A stretch of 14,603 nt of DNA from JBAZYZ01 sp964366065. GTDB taxonomy: Bacteria; Patescibacteriota; Minisyncoccia; Phycocordibacterales; VMEP01. Below the pieces are notes generated by a model, which made no database searches, was not told the DNA's origin, and saw only the letters and a program-made list of their open reading frames with translations. Positions 7,412-12,991 of this stretch are shown here, piece by piece. Position 1 is the first letter of the stretch, and each line of letters opens with the position of its first letter. The stretch is from assembly GCA_964366065.1 (NCBI GenBank), contig CAYISF010000012.1, positions 1 to 14,603 on the forward strand, in the 5' to 3' direction. The translations under genes and the position numbers were made by a program.

Positions 7412-7586
7412 GAAATAAGGAGCTATATAGCGACTATATTTCCCGCAACCCCGCCCCTTCAGCCCGTTATTTTTTGAAAAGGAGATGTGAGGGTGGGTTT
7501 GTGTGTAAACTTGTAATTTGTAGAATATATTGCAGTAGGAAGGGGCGGGGTGGTGATTTTTACAGTCGCTCCGCTCGTTAAAAATC
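7412..7586 (+). repeat. Type A structured spacer element, rplB–rpsS copy
   Basis: Left unit 7412-7442: GAAATA and TATTTC bracket AGGAGCTATATAGCGAC. Long stem: ACCCCGCCCCTTC (7448-7460) with GAAGGGGCGGGGT (7539-7551). Right unit 7555-7586: GATTTTT and AAAAATC around ACAGTCGCTCCGCTCGTT, ending six bases before the rpsS ATG. The central 78 bases lack the GAATA/TATTC module. A frame stays open across it (ending at 7581) but has no counterpart in the other copies at equal frame. Confidence 0.8.
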
Positions 7587-7592
7587 AACCAC

Positions 7593-7937
7593 ATGACCCG
7601 ATCACTCAAAAAAGGCCCGTTCGTTGATGAACGGCTTTTAAAAAAAATTTCAGACAAACGCCCAGGAGAAACGGGCGCCATTAAGACATGGTCGCGAGCT
7701 TCGCAGATTTCTCCGGAAATGGTTGGTTTTACTTTCGGTATTTACAACGGCAAGGTCCACGTTGAGGTGCTAATCTCCGAAGACATGGTCGGGCATCGTT
7801 TGGGCGAGTTTTCGCCGACGCGGAAGTTCGTCCGGCACGGAGGCAAGATGCAGAAAGAAATTGAACAGCAAAAGAAAGACGCGGAAATCGCGGCCGCGCA
7901 GGCCACCAAAGCCGCTCCAGCAGAAACTAAAAAGTAA
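7593..7937 (+). CDS. rpsS: 30S ribosomal protein uS19 with a C-terminal tail
   Basis: Pairs with uS13 in the 30S head and contacts the A-site finger. 114 residues against about 92. The core is standard: MTRSLKKGPFVDERLLKKI, IKTWSRASQISPEMVGFTF, VLISEDMVGHRLGEFSPTRK. After residue 88 a tail of about 25 residues (KMQKEIEQQKKDAEIAAA...) is rich in Lys, Glu and Ala and probably helical. First gene after the internal promoter at 7344. No SD; the ATG follows the right hairpin of a type A element. Confidence 0.96.
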   Translation: MTRSLKKGPFVDERLLKKISDKRPGETGAIKTWSRASQISPEMVGFTFGIYNGKVHVEVLISEDMVGHRLGEFSPTRKFVRHGGKMQKEIEQQKKDAEIAAAQATKAAPAETKK

Positions 7938-7940
7938 ATC

Positions 7941-8161
7941 AAATTAAGGAGCGTAGCGACTATAATTTATTTACCCAAGCACCAAATTTACGAAATAAAA
8001 TGGAAAGAAGTTTAGAAATTAAAATAAGTGAGTATACCCAAGGCGTCACTGGCCTGAATAAGGCCGGGCTATTCGCCCACGCGACACCCGCCATTATTTG
8101 CGGTAAATTTGGTGCTGGGTCATTATTTTCTAAAATCTCGCTAACGCTCGCTTAAGAAAAT
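7941..8161 (+). repeat. Type A structured spacer element, rpsS–rplV copy
   Basis: Left unit 7941-7968: AAATTA and TAATTT bracket AGGAGCGTAGCGACTA. Long stem: ACCCAAGCACCAAATTTACG (7973-7992) with CGGTAAATTTGGTGCTGGGT (8101-8120). Its sequence differs from the other copies but pairing is kept. Right unit 8125-8161: ATTTTCT and AGAAAAT around an ATCTCGCTAACGCTCGC core, ending two bases before the rplV ATG. The centre carries the GAATA/TATTC module. Confidence 0.82.
8051..8078 (+). other. Paired-loop module (GAATA/TATTC), rpsS–rplV copy
   Basis: Hairpin a is GGCCT-GAATA-AGGCC (8051-8065), and hairpin b, directly adjacent, is GGGC-TATTC-GCCC (8066-8078). The loops are complementary. GCGT (8043-8046) with ACGC (8079-8082) can close the pair. 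Every stem base pair except the closing C-G of hairpin b differs from at least one other copy while pairing is kept. Confidence 0.7.
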
Positions 8162-8163
8162 AT

Positions 8164-8520
8164 ATGCAATCCTCACTTACCAACTACCGACAGTCGCCGC
8201 GCAAGGTCCGCCTTGTTGCCGATTTGATAAAAGGGAAAACGGTGAAGAACGCTTTATCCGAACTTGACCTTTTGCCGAAGCGCGCCAGCTTGCCGCTTAA
8301 GAAGCTCATTCTTTCCGCGGTGGCGAATGCCAAGAATAATAATAAGGTTGATGCCGATAAGCTTGTCGTGAAAGACATGCGCGTGGACAAAGGAATAGTC
8401 ATGAAGCGCATGATGCCGCGCGCCCGCGGTTCGGGATTCCAGATAAAGAAGCGGACAAGCCATATTCACGTGGTATTGGGGGAAATAGAAGGTTCAAAAA
8501 TAGAAAAAAAGAAAAAATAA
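8164..8520 (+). CDS. rplV: 50S ribosomal protein uL22
   Basis: Assembly protein whose beta-hairpin lines the exit tunnel. 118 residues, usual size. Landmarks are YRQSPRKVRLVADLIKGK, the helix LKKLILSAVANAKNN, and the tunnel hairpin MKRMMPRARGSGFQIKKRTS ending in HIHVVLGE. A lysine-rich end (KIEKKKK) finishes it. The N-terminus is a little short, which is common. No SD; the ATG lies two bases after the type A right hairpin. The stop codon is followed after three bases by the stem of the next element. Confidence 0.96.
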   Translation: MQSSLTNYRQSPRKVRLVADLIKGKTVKNALSELDLLPKRASLPLKKLILSAVANAKNNNKVDADKLVVKDMRVDKGIVMKRMMPRARGSGFQIKKRTSHIHVVLGEIEGSKIEKKKK

Positions 8521-8523
8521 TTT

Positions 8524-8707
8524 ACCCCAGCCTTACTTTTACATCAATAATTAACACGATGATTAACTTGAACTTAAAAACCATATCAGAAGCAACGCGC
8601 TTCGCCCAAAGAGGGAAGGCCTATTCGACCACGCGCGTTGCGGGTATTTTAAGAGTAAAAGTAAGGCGGGGTGGCGATTTTTATAGTCGCTACGCTTCTT
8701 AAAAATC
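8524..8707 (+). repeat. Type A structured spacer element, rplV–rpsC copy (left unit missing)
   Basis: Long stem: ACCCCAGCCTTACTTTTAC (8524-8542) with GTAAAAGTAAGGCGGGGT (8655-8672). Right unit 8676-8707: GATTTTT and AAAAATC around ATAGTCGCTACGCTTCTT, ending four bases before the rpsC ATG. There is no left unit with AGGAG: the stem starts three bases after the rplV stop. The centre has CAACGCGC (8593-8600) paired perfectly with GCGCGTTG (8633-8640). Confidence 0.78.
8593..8640 (+). other. Variant central module with TATTC loop only
   Basis: Inside the perfect 8-bp stem lie CCC-AAAGA-GGG (8605-8615) and GGCC-TATTC-GACC (8618-8630, one C·A mismatch). The TATTC loop is kept but its GAATA partner is absent, so the loop pairing seen in three other copies cannot form here. 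Confidence 0.55.
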
Positions 8708-8711
8708 AGCC

Positions 8712-9389
8712 ATGAGCCACATCGTCCACCCATATTCGCACAGATTAGGAATTTTGCGGGACTGGAAGTCGCGCTGGTTCGCTCTGGGTCCGAAATACAA
8801 GGAAATGCTCCGAGGAGACATCCTCATCCGCCAATATCTTTTGAAGCGGCTCCGCGGTTACTATGTGGCGGAGATAAATATTGAACGCGGCCCGAAATTG
8901 CTTAGAATTATCGTTAAAACCTCGCGGCCGGGCATGGTTATCGGCCGTTCCGGCGAAGGTTCCGTTAAGCTCCGCCAGGACATTGTTGCTTTCTTTAAGC
9001 GCGCCAAGCTCACGATGCCGCCGGAATTTAAGATTGACATAGAAGAAGTGCATTCGCCGGAATCAAACGCCACGATTGTTTCGCAATTGGTCGCCGAAGG
9101 ACTGGAGAAACGATTGCCGTTTCGCCGCGTTTTAAAACAAACGATTGATAAAGTGATGGCTAATCGCGAAGTGAAGGGAGCGAAAGTCGCCCTCTCGGGC
9201 CGTCTTGGTGGCGCCGAGATGGCGCGCCACGAAAAGCTGAAAAAGGGAAGTATTCCGCTCCAGACATTCCGCGCCGATGTTGAATTTGCCCGCGAGCGCG
9301 CGCATCTTCCGTACGGAGACCTCGGTATCAAGGTCTGGATTTATAAGGGAGAGGTGTTCGAAAAAAAGTCTACAAGTAAAAAGTTATAA
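8712..9389 (+). CDS. rpsC: 30S ribosomal protein uS3
   Basis: Lines the mRNA entry tunnel and has helicase activity together with uS4. 225 residues, normal. N-terminal region with HPYSHRLGILRDWKSRWFA, then a type II KH domain with the GxxG loop GRSG (78-81) in GMVIGRSGEGSVKLRQDI, then the C-terminal domain (LSGRLGGAEMARHEKLKKGS, YGDLGIKVWIYKGE). The last codons (KSTSKKL) overlap the left arm of the spacer inverted repeat that follows. No SD. Confidence 0.97.
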   Translation: MSHIVHPYSHRLGILRDWKSRWFALGPKYKEMLRGDILIRQYLLKRLRGYYVAEINIERGPKLLRIIVKTSRPGMVIGRSGEGSVKLRQDIVAFFKRAKLTMPPEFKIDIEEVHSPESNATIVSQLVAEGLEKRLPFRRVLKQTIDKVMANREVKGAKVALSGRLGGAEMARHEKLKKGSIPLQTFRADVEFARERAHLPYGDLGIKVWIYKGEVFEKKSTSKKL

Positions 9390-9454
9390 AGTTCATAAAG
9401 TCACAGACAAAAATCCCGACTTTAAAAACTTTCAACTTTATAACTTTATAAACT
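9382..9454. repeat. Inverted repeat of AAAGTTAT units between rpsC and rplP
   Basis: The left arm (9382-9402, AGTTATAAAGTTCATAAAGTC) includes the rpsC stop codon and pairs with the right arm (9418-9454) made of GACTTT, AACTTT and AACTTTATAAACT units. The loop is about 15 bases. It ends six bases before the rplP ATG. It is a family separate from types A and B. Confidence 0.75.
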
Positions 9455-9460
9455 AAACAT

Positions 9461-9889
9461 ATGCTATTCCCCAAAAAAGTAAAATTCAGAAAGTGGCACA
9501 GTGGCCGGAAAAATCCGAAACGCATTGCGGCATCCGTGGAAACGCGCGGCACGGTCCTTTCCTATGGTTCATTCGGATTAAAGTCGCAGACCGCCGGACG
9601 CATTAAGTCGAATCAGATAGAGGCCGCCCGCCGGGCAATGGCCCGCCATTTGGGTAAAACCGGCCGTTTGTGGATACGCATTTTCCCCGACCGGCCCATA
9701 ACACAAAAGGCGGCGGAAGTGCCGATGGGCAAGGGCAAAGGGGATCCGGTTGGTTTTTGCGCGGATATCAAATCCGGCCGCGTTATTTTTGAGGTAGACG
9801 GTATTGCGCCTGAAGTAGCCCGCGAATCATTGCGTAAGGCCGGAACGAAACTTCCGGTTAAGACCAAGGTCGTGTCGCGTGCCGGATAA
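9461..9889 (+). CDS. rplP: 50S ribosomal protein uL16
   Basis: Organises the A-site region of 23S rRNA. 142 residues, normal. Landmarks are MLFPKKVKFRKWHSGR, SYGSFGLKSQTAGRIKSNQI, EAARRAMARHLGKTGRLWIR, FPDRPITQKAAEVPMGKGKG and FEVDGIAPEVARESLRKA. At the site where E. coli carries a hydroxylated Arg before MGKGKG there is Pro here. The start usually read as MLxPKR is MLFPKK. No SD. It is followed at once by rpmC. Confidence 0.97.
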   Translation: MLFPKKVKFRKWHSGRKNPKRIAASVETRGTVLSYGSFGLKSQTAGRIKSNQIEAARRAMARHLGKTGRLWIRIFPDRPITQKAAEVPMGKGKGDPVGFCADIKSGRVIFEVDGIAPEVARESLRKAGTKLPVKTKVVSRAG

Positions 9890-9899
9890 AAAACTAAAA

Positions 9900-10112
9900 A
9901 TGAAAAGCGAAAAATTAAAAGAACTGAAAACGGCAAGTGAAAGCGAACTCCAAAAGCTCGCGGCTGATAAGCGCGAAGCCCTCCGCCAATTCCGTTTCGG
10001 CATTTCCGGAAGTAAGGTTAAAAATGTTAAAGAAGGGGCAAAGCTCAAAAAAGACACCGCCCGTGTTTTGACGGAACTCTCGTCTCGCCGAAGGGAAGTT
10101 GGCGGTAAATAA
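9900..10112 (+). CDS. rpmC: 50S ribosomal protein uL29
   Basis: A two-helix protein beside the tunnel exit. I take the ATG at 9900, giving 70 residues starting MKSEKLKELK, as in the family; an in-frame GTG at 9879 would add seven residues and overlap rplP by 11 bases. Helix 1 runs to REALRQFRFG, helix 2 is GAKLKKDTARVLTELSSRRR. Ten bases after the rplP stop, no SD. Bases 9888-9923, covering its first eight codons, match 33 of 36 bases of the spacer between rpsH and rplF (13765-13800), so its start may derive from or have been overwritten by a repeat arm. Confidence 0.9.
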   Translation: MKSEKLKELKTASESELQKLAADKREALRQFRFGISGSKVKNVKEGAKLKKDTARVLTELSSRRREVGGK

Positions 10113-10118
10113 AAAACT

Positions 10119-10370
10119 ATGGCAAAACATTTATCACAAGGGAAAAAGCTTATGGGTGTAATTGTCTCCGACAAAATGGATAAAACCGTTGTGGTGGAAG
10201 TGACGAGGTATGTGAAGCATCCGAAATACCAAAAATATCTAAAGCGCCCCAAGCGTTATAAAGCCCATGACCCGAAAAATCTGATGAAAGGGAAAATCGG
10301 AGAGCGGGTAACTATCGTTGAGTGCCGTCCGGTATCAAAAAACAAGCGCTTCGCCGTTATTTACGAATAA
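10119..10370 (+). CDS. rpsQ: 30S ribosomal protein uS17
   Basis: Primary 16S rRNA binding protein of the 30S body. 83 residues, usual length. OB-fold landmarks are KLMGVIVSDKMDKTVVVEVT, HPKYQKYLKRPKRYKAHDP and GERVTIVECRPVSKNKRFAV. Six bases after rpmC with no SD. A spacer with an inverted repeat leads on to rplN; the longer frame running through it from 10318 is not a fusion, since uS17 ends in another frame and uL14 has its own proper start. Confidence 0.96.
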   Translation: MAKHLSQGKKLMGVIVSDKMDKTVVVEVTRYVKHPKYQKYLKRPKRYKAHDPKNLMKGKIGERVTIVECRPVSKNKRFAVIYE

Positions 10371-10375
10371 AAAAA

Positions 10376-10462
10376 TAGAGGTTATAGATTGGAGGTTAGA
10401 GATTAGAAAATCCAACTTCCAACATTTAACCCCTAACTTCCAACATCTAATATCCAAATCTA
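10376..10462. repeat. Inverted repeat of GGTTAGA/TCTAACC-type units before rplN
   Basis: The left half (10376-10410) is built from TAGAGGTT, TAGATTGGAGG and TTAGAGATTAGA. The right half is built from CCAACTTCCAACAT, CCCTAACTTCC and ATCTAATATCC. TAGATT (10385-10390) pairs with AATCTA (10457-10462), whose last A is the first base of the rplN ATG. A related string lies after rplF (14402-14500). Confidence 0.7.
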
Positions 10463-10833
10463 TGGTCCAAGCAGGAACAACCGTAAAGATAACAGATAAC
10501 TCCGGCGGAAAAATCGGCAAGATATTTAAAATTCTCGGGGGTTCGATGCGCCGCTACGCGCAGATTGGCGATGTGGTTATTCTTTCAGTCAAAATTGCCG
10601 AACCTCGGAAAGCGGTCAAGAAAAAAGATGTCGTTAAAGGAGTCGTCGTCCGCCAGAAGAAACCGTTCCGCCGTTCCGACGGTTCTTACATCTCGTTTGA
10701 CGACAATGCCGTTGTTTTGATTGATAAAGAAAAGTCGGAACCGCTGGCCGGACGCGTTTTCGGGCCGATTCCGCGCGAGCTCGGAGAGCGCGGTTACCAG
10801 AAGATAATTTCGCTTGCGCCGGAAGTGGTATAA
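10462..10833 (+). CDS. rplN: 50S ribosomal protein uL14
   Basis: Forms an intersubunit bridge and is the docking site for the silencing factor RsfS. 123 residues from the ATG at 10462, against 122 for the family. It starts MVQAGTTVKITDNSGGKIGK, continues KILGGSMRRYAQIGDVVILS, VKKKDVVKGVVVRQKKPFRR and ends RVFGPIPRELGERGYQKIIS LAPEVV. Upstream in-frame codons belong to the spacer and are not coding. No SD; the start codon is part of the right arm of the preceding inverted repeat. Confidence 0.96.
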   Translation: MVQAGTTVKITDNSGGKIGKIFKILGGSMRRYAQIGDVVILSVKIAEPRKAVKKKDVVKGVVVRQKKPFRRSDGSYISFDDNAVVLIDKEKSEPLAGRVFGPIPRELGERGYQKIISLAPEVV

Positions 10834-11061
10834 ATTGAGGAGCGAACATGGTGAGCGACTACAATTTACTTCCACCCAGCCCTAATTTTGCGAAAATATA
10901 TGTTACCAAATAAACATAACAACAGAATAGACATAAACAACAGCGGCGCGTTTTGGCGAATAGCCAAGCCCTATTCGGGCGCAGCGCTGCGAGGTGGTAT
11001 TATTGGCAAAATTAGGGCTGGGTCATTATTTTCTAAAACTCGCTTCGCTCGCTAAGAAAAT
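10832..11061 (+). repeat. Type A structured spacer element, rplN–rplX copy
   Basis: Left unit 10832-10867 starts in the rplN stop: AAATTG and CAATTT bracket AGGAGCGAACATGGTGAGCG, eight bases longer than other left units. Long stem: ACCCAGCCCTAATTTTGC (10874-10891) with GCAAAATTAGGGCTGGGT (11006-11023), a perfect 18-bp match. Right unit 11028-11061: ATTTTCT and AGAAAAT around ACTCGCTTCGCTCGC, ending two bases before the rplX ATG. Confidence 0.85.
10941..10989 (+). other. Paired-loop module (GAATA/TATTC), rplN–rplX copy
   Basis: Hairpin a is TTGGC-GAATA-GCCAA (10953-10967); hairpin b, adjacent, is GCCC-TATTC-GGGC (10968-10980). The loops are complementary. CAGCG (10941-10945) and CGCTG (10985-10989) close the module. 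This is the cleanest copy. Confidence 0.72.
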
Positions 11062-11063
11062 AT

Positions 11064-11369
11064 ATGAACATAAAGAAAAACGACAATGTAATAATTATAT
11101 CTGGCAAGGATCGCGGCAAGACCGGGAAAGTGGTAAAGGTTTTTCCCTCGGCAAATCGCGTGGTTGTTGAAGGGATGAATATGCAGAAGCGCCACGAGAA
11201 GGCGCGTAAGCAGGGAACTAAAGGGCAGGTTGTGAGCATAGCTATGCCCTTGCACGCGTCCAATGTGATGATTGTTGACCCAAAGTCGGGGAAGAGAACG
11301 CGTGTCGGCAAAAAATTGGTGGGGAACAAATATGTTCGCATTGCCAGAAAAAGCGGAAGCGAGATATAA
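11064..11369 (+). CDS. rplX: 50S ribosomal protein uL24
   Basis: Initiates 50S assembly by binding the 5' end of 23S rRNA. 101 residues, normal. The KOW motif is KNDNVIIISGKDRGKTGKVV, followed by ANRVVVEGMNMQKRHEKARK, MPLHASNVMIVDPKSGKRTR and KYVRIARKSGSEI. No SD; it begins two bases after a type A right hairpin, and its stop codon starts the second type B inverted repeat. Confidence 0.96.
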   Translation: MNIKKNDNVIIISGKDRGKTGKVVKVFPSANRVVVEGMNMQKRHEKARKQGTKGQVVSIAMPLHASNVMIVDPKSGKRTRVGKKLVGNKYVRIARKSGSEI

Positions 11370-11456
11370 CACGATGCCAATATACGAATAAAAACGAATT
11401 ATACGAATAGAATTCCATTAGTATCATTCGCATGAATTCGTATATTAGTATCGCGT
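11369..11456. repeat. Type B inverted repeat, rplX–rplE copy
   Basis: The left arm begins at the last base of the rplX stop (ACACGATGCCAATATACGAA), the right arm is 11417-11456 (ATTCGTATATTAGTATCGCG near its end). The first 17 bases match the rplW–rplB copy except one, and in both the repeat starts in the stop codon TAA. It ends seven bases before the rplE ATG. Confidence 0.8.
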
Positions 11457-11463
11457 AAAAATT

Positions 11464-12006
11464 ATGCAATCAATTAAAGAAAAACAGAATAAAGCGTTTG
11501 AAAAAATGAAAGGAGTTTTCGGTTACACAAACACCCTTGCCTCGCCGAAGCTTGTGAAAGTCGCTGTGTCATCCGGTATCGGCTCTCTCGTTAAGAAGGA
11601 CAAAAATAAAGGAGCATTTGTGGCTGAACGCCTGGCGAAAATTACCGGACAGAAGCCGGTCGCGCGCGGTGCGAAGAAAGCCATTGCTACTTTCAAAACC
11701 AGGCAAGGAGAAACGCTGGGCTACCTAGTGACGCTTCGCGGAAAGCACATGTATTCTTTTTTGGACAAATTTTTCAATGTCGCCCTTCCCCGGACTAAAG
11801 ATTTCCGCGGAATTTCCCGCGATGCGGTTGATGCCGTTGGCAATCTCACCATTGGTATCAAAGAAAACAATATTTTTCCGGAAACCTCGGACGAGGAATT
11901 GAAAGATGTTTTCGGTTTTGCTTTAACCATCGTTTCCACCGCCAAAAATAAAAAAGAAGCCACGGCTTTTTACGAACTCTTGGGCGTACCGTTCAAGAAG
12001 TCATAG
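11464..12006 (+). CDS. rplE: 50S ribosomal protein uL5
   Basis: Binds 5S rRNA in the central protuberance and contacts the P-site tRNA. 180 residues, usual length. Landmarks are KMKGVFGYTNTLASPKLVKV, ERLAKITGQKPVARGAKKAI, FKTRQGETLGYLVTLRGKHM, LPRTKDFRGI and LTIGIKENNIFPE. The usual start of the family (about ten further residues) is shortened or changed. No SD. Last gene of the rpsS transcript: a terminator follows 53 bases after the TAG stop, which is itself backed by a second in-frame TAG at 12025. Confidence 0.96.
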   Translation: MQSIKEKQNKAFEKMKGVFGYTNTLASPKLVKVAVSSGIGSLVKKDKNKGAFVAERLAKITGQKPVARGAKKAIATFKTRQGETLGYLVTLRGKHMYSFLDKFFNVALPRTKDFRGISRDAVDAVGNLTIGIKENNIFPETSDEELKDVFGFALTIVSTAKNKKEATAFYELLGVPFKKS

Positions 12007-12009
12007 CGC

Positions 12010-12030
12010 GGACTAGACGTGGACTAGACG
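12010..12030 (+). repeat. Short tandem direct repeat after rplE
   Basis: GGACTAGACG occurs at 12010-12019 and 12021-12030, separated by one base. It supplies a second TAG in the rplE frame. No function is evident. Confidence 0.6.
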
Positions 12031-12059
12031 CGGAATTATGCGGAAAGGGAAATCCAAAC

Positions 12060-12090
12060 AAAACCTCTATCCGACTGGGTAGTGGTTTTT
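12060..12090 (+). terminator. Intrinsic terminator after rplE
   Basis: AAAACC and CTATCC (12060-12072) pair with GGGTAG and GGTTTT (12077-12089) with one T·T mismatch and one T·G pair, loop GACT, ending in five T. It closes the rpsS–rplE transcript just upstream of the inserted gene. Confidence 0.8.
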
Positions 12091-12092
12091 CT

Positions 12093-12120
12093 TTGACAAA
12101 TATATAGCAAGGAGTACCAT
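12093..12120 (+). promoter_or_regulatory. Probable promoter of the inserted gene at 12178
   Basis: TTGACA (12093-12098) is perfect; with a 16-base spacer the -10 is TACCAT (12115-12120), four of six consensus bases. It begins right after the T tract of the rplE terminator. The predicted leader is about 50 bases. Confidence 0.55.
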
Positions 12121-12177
12121 TTATTTTGGAAGTTGTTTTTCCAAACAGGAGTTTTTCCTTTTTAAGGGAGATTTGAA

Positions 12178-12732
12178 ATGTCGCGAAAAAATCTTTTGAC
12201 TTTCCGTGGTGCCGAAGAAGAATCTCGCCGGATTGCGGCGAGGAATGCAATCTGGGACCGAAATGAAGTCCGGGTCCGCCTTGCCGACCAAGACGAAATA
12301 GACCCATTTGAAGTCATGGACCTAATCGGTTCACGATCGCCCGAAGCAAGGGGTGGGCGAGAAGCAGCCAGGAATAGTGAGACAGATAGTGCGCCGTGTT
12401 CCAGTTGCCGCATTGAATCTTGCTCCGGCTCGTTCGGTGAATGTCTGCTTGATACCGACCCAGCCAAGGCCTTGAGTATGGACAGGCGCGAAAGCGACCA
12501 AGAAGAATTGCCTCAACGAGAAACGGCCCAAGGACTCAAGAAGCCGGACGAGACGGCGCGTGAAAACGCTGAGTTTCAGTTCAAAATGCTGGCTTTTGCG
12601 ACAAACTCGGCGCTGAACTCAAGCAATCTGCCGCCGGAACCCATTCCTAGCCCGCGGCTTGCGAAAGCATATGTTTTGTTATCCGTTTCAAATTGTCGCG
12701 GAACCCGCGCCAATCTGAGACACCGGCCGTAA
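12178..12732 (+). CDS. Unrecognised 184-residue protein with a four-cysteine cluster
   Basis: I do not recognise this protein. It is soluble, charged and without a signal peptide or membrane segment. Residues 1-50 are rich in Arg and Glu (GAEEESRRIAARNAIWDRNE) and probably folded or helical. Residues 55-135 look low in complexity and acidic, with cysteines at 74, 77, 82 and 89 (CSSC, then C and C), which could bind a metal. The C-terminus is basic. That it is a real gene is supported by AGGGAG eight bases before the ATG, a promoter at 12093 and its own terminator at 12762. It interrupts the usual rplE–rpsN junction and, with its SD, looks acquired. Confidence 0.65.
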   Translation: MSRKNLLTFRGAEEESRRIAARNAIWDRNEVRVRLADQDEIDPFEVMDLIGSRSPEARGGREAARNSETDSAPCSSCRIESCSGSFGECLLDTDPAKALSMDRRESDQEELPQRETAQGLKKPDETARENAEFQFKMLAFATNSALNSSNLPPEPIPSPRLAKAYVLLSVSNCRGTRANLRHRP

Positions 12733-12761
12733 AATCTCCCGTCCGGAGACGAGTAAGGCCT

Positions 12762-12793
12762 AAAAACGCCCAAGCCCAGACTCGGGCGTTTTT
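12762..12793 (+). terminator. Strong intrinsic terminator of the inserted gene
   Basis: AAAAACGCCC (12762-12771) pairs perfectly with GGGCGTTTTT (12784-12793), loop of 12 bases, T tract at the end. It isolates the inserted gene from rpsN and the genes after it. Confidence 0.9.
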
Positions 12794-12803
12794 TAATCAT
12801 CAT

Positions 12804-12832
12804 TTGACTTATAGGTACCTTTCAATTAGTAT
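12804..12832 (+). promoter_or_regulatory. Sigma70-type promoter for rpsN–rpsH–rplF
   Basis: TTGACT (12804-12809), 17-base spacer, TAGTAT (12827-12832). Each hexamer is one base from consensus. The leader to the rpsN ATG is about 150 bases. Confidence 0.8.
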
Positions 12833-12837
12833 GGGAC

Positions 12838-12857
12838 AAGCTCGTTTGAGCTTTTTT
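12838..12857 (+). promoter_or_regulatory. 5'-end leader hairpin with U tract of the rpsN transcript
   Basis: AAGCTC-GTTT-GAGCTT followed by TTTT. It lies where the RNA should start and has the shape of an intrinsic terminator, but so close to the start it is more likely a 5'-end stabiliser or an attenuator. It matches the hairpin at 7380-7395. Further along, CCTTTCTCTCCTTTT (12866-12880) can pair imperfectly with AAAAGAAAGGAAAGGAG near 12892-12908. Confidence 0.55.
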
Positions 12858-12959
12858 GTTTAATCCCTTTCTCTCCTTTTGGGGAAGACCTAAAAGAAAG
12901 GAAAGGAGAAATTAGCAAAATTTAAGGAATGGCACCCCTCGGGGATACTCGGGATGCTC

Positions 12960-12991
12960 ATTTTTTATAGTCGTTCCACTTCTTAAAAAAT
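12960..12991 (+). repeat. Type A right unit alone, overlapping the rpsN start codon
   Basis: ATTTTTTA and TAAAAAAT bracket TAGTCGTTCCACTTCT. The last two stem bases are the A and T of the rpsN ATG (12990-12992), so the start codon would be partly paired. No left unit or matching long stem is visible upstream, though GCAAAATTTAAGG near 12914 resembles right-arm sequence of other copies. Confidence 0.65.

Noticed and set aside
7194..7418. 74-codon frame between rplB and rpsS.
   Set aside because: It crosses a hairpin, the uL2 tail relic in another frame, a terminator and a promoter.
9879..9899. GTG start for uL29 overlapping rplP.
   Set aside because: The ATG at 9900 gives the usual family N-terminus; the upstream seven residues have no support.
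10318..10461. N-terminal extension of uL14 reaching back into rpsQ.
   Set aside because: The extension is spacer repeat sequence; the ATG at 10462 gives the normal uL14 length and start.
10900..11055. 51-codon frames inside the rplN–rplX (10900-11055) and rpsS–rplV (8000-8155) elements, both ending ...AGSLFSK plus six or so residues, with similar words (YS.A.LR, GK) in other copies.
   Set aside because: The similarity follows from homologous nucleotide sequence. Single-base length differences between copies shift the frame, the rplC copy stops early, the rpsH copy has a stop in the right unit, and no SD precedes them. Better explained as structured non-coding DNA.
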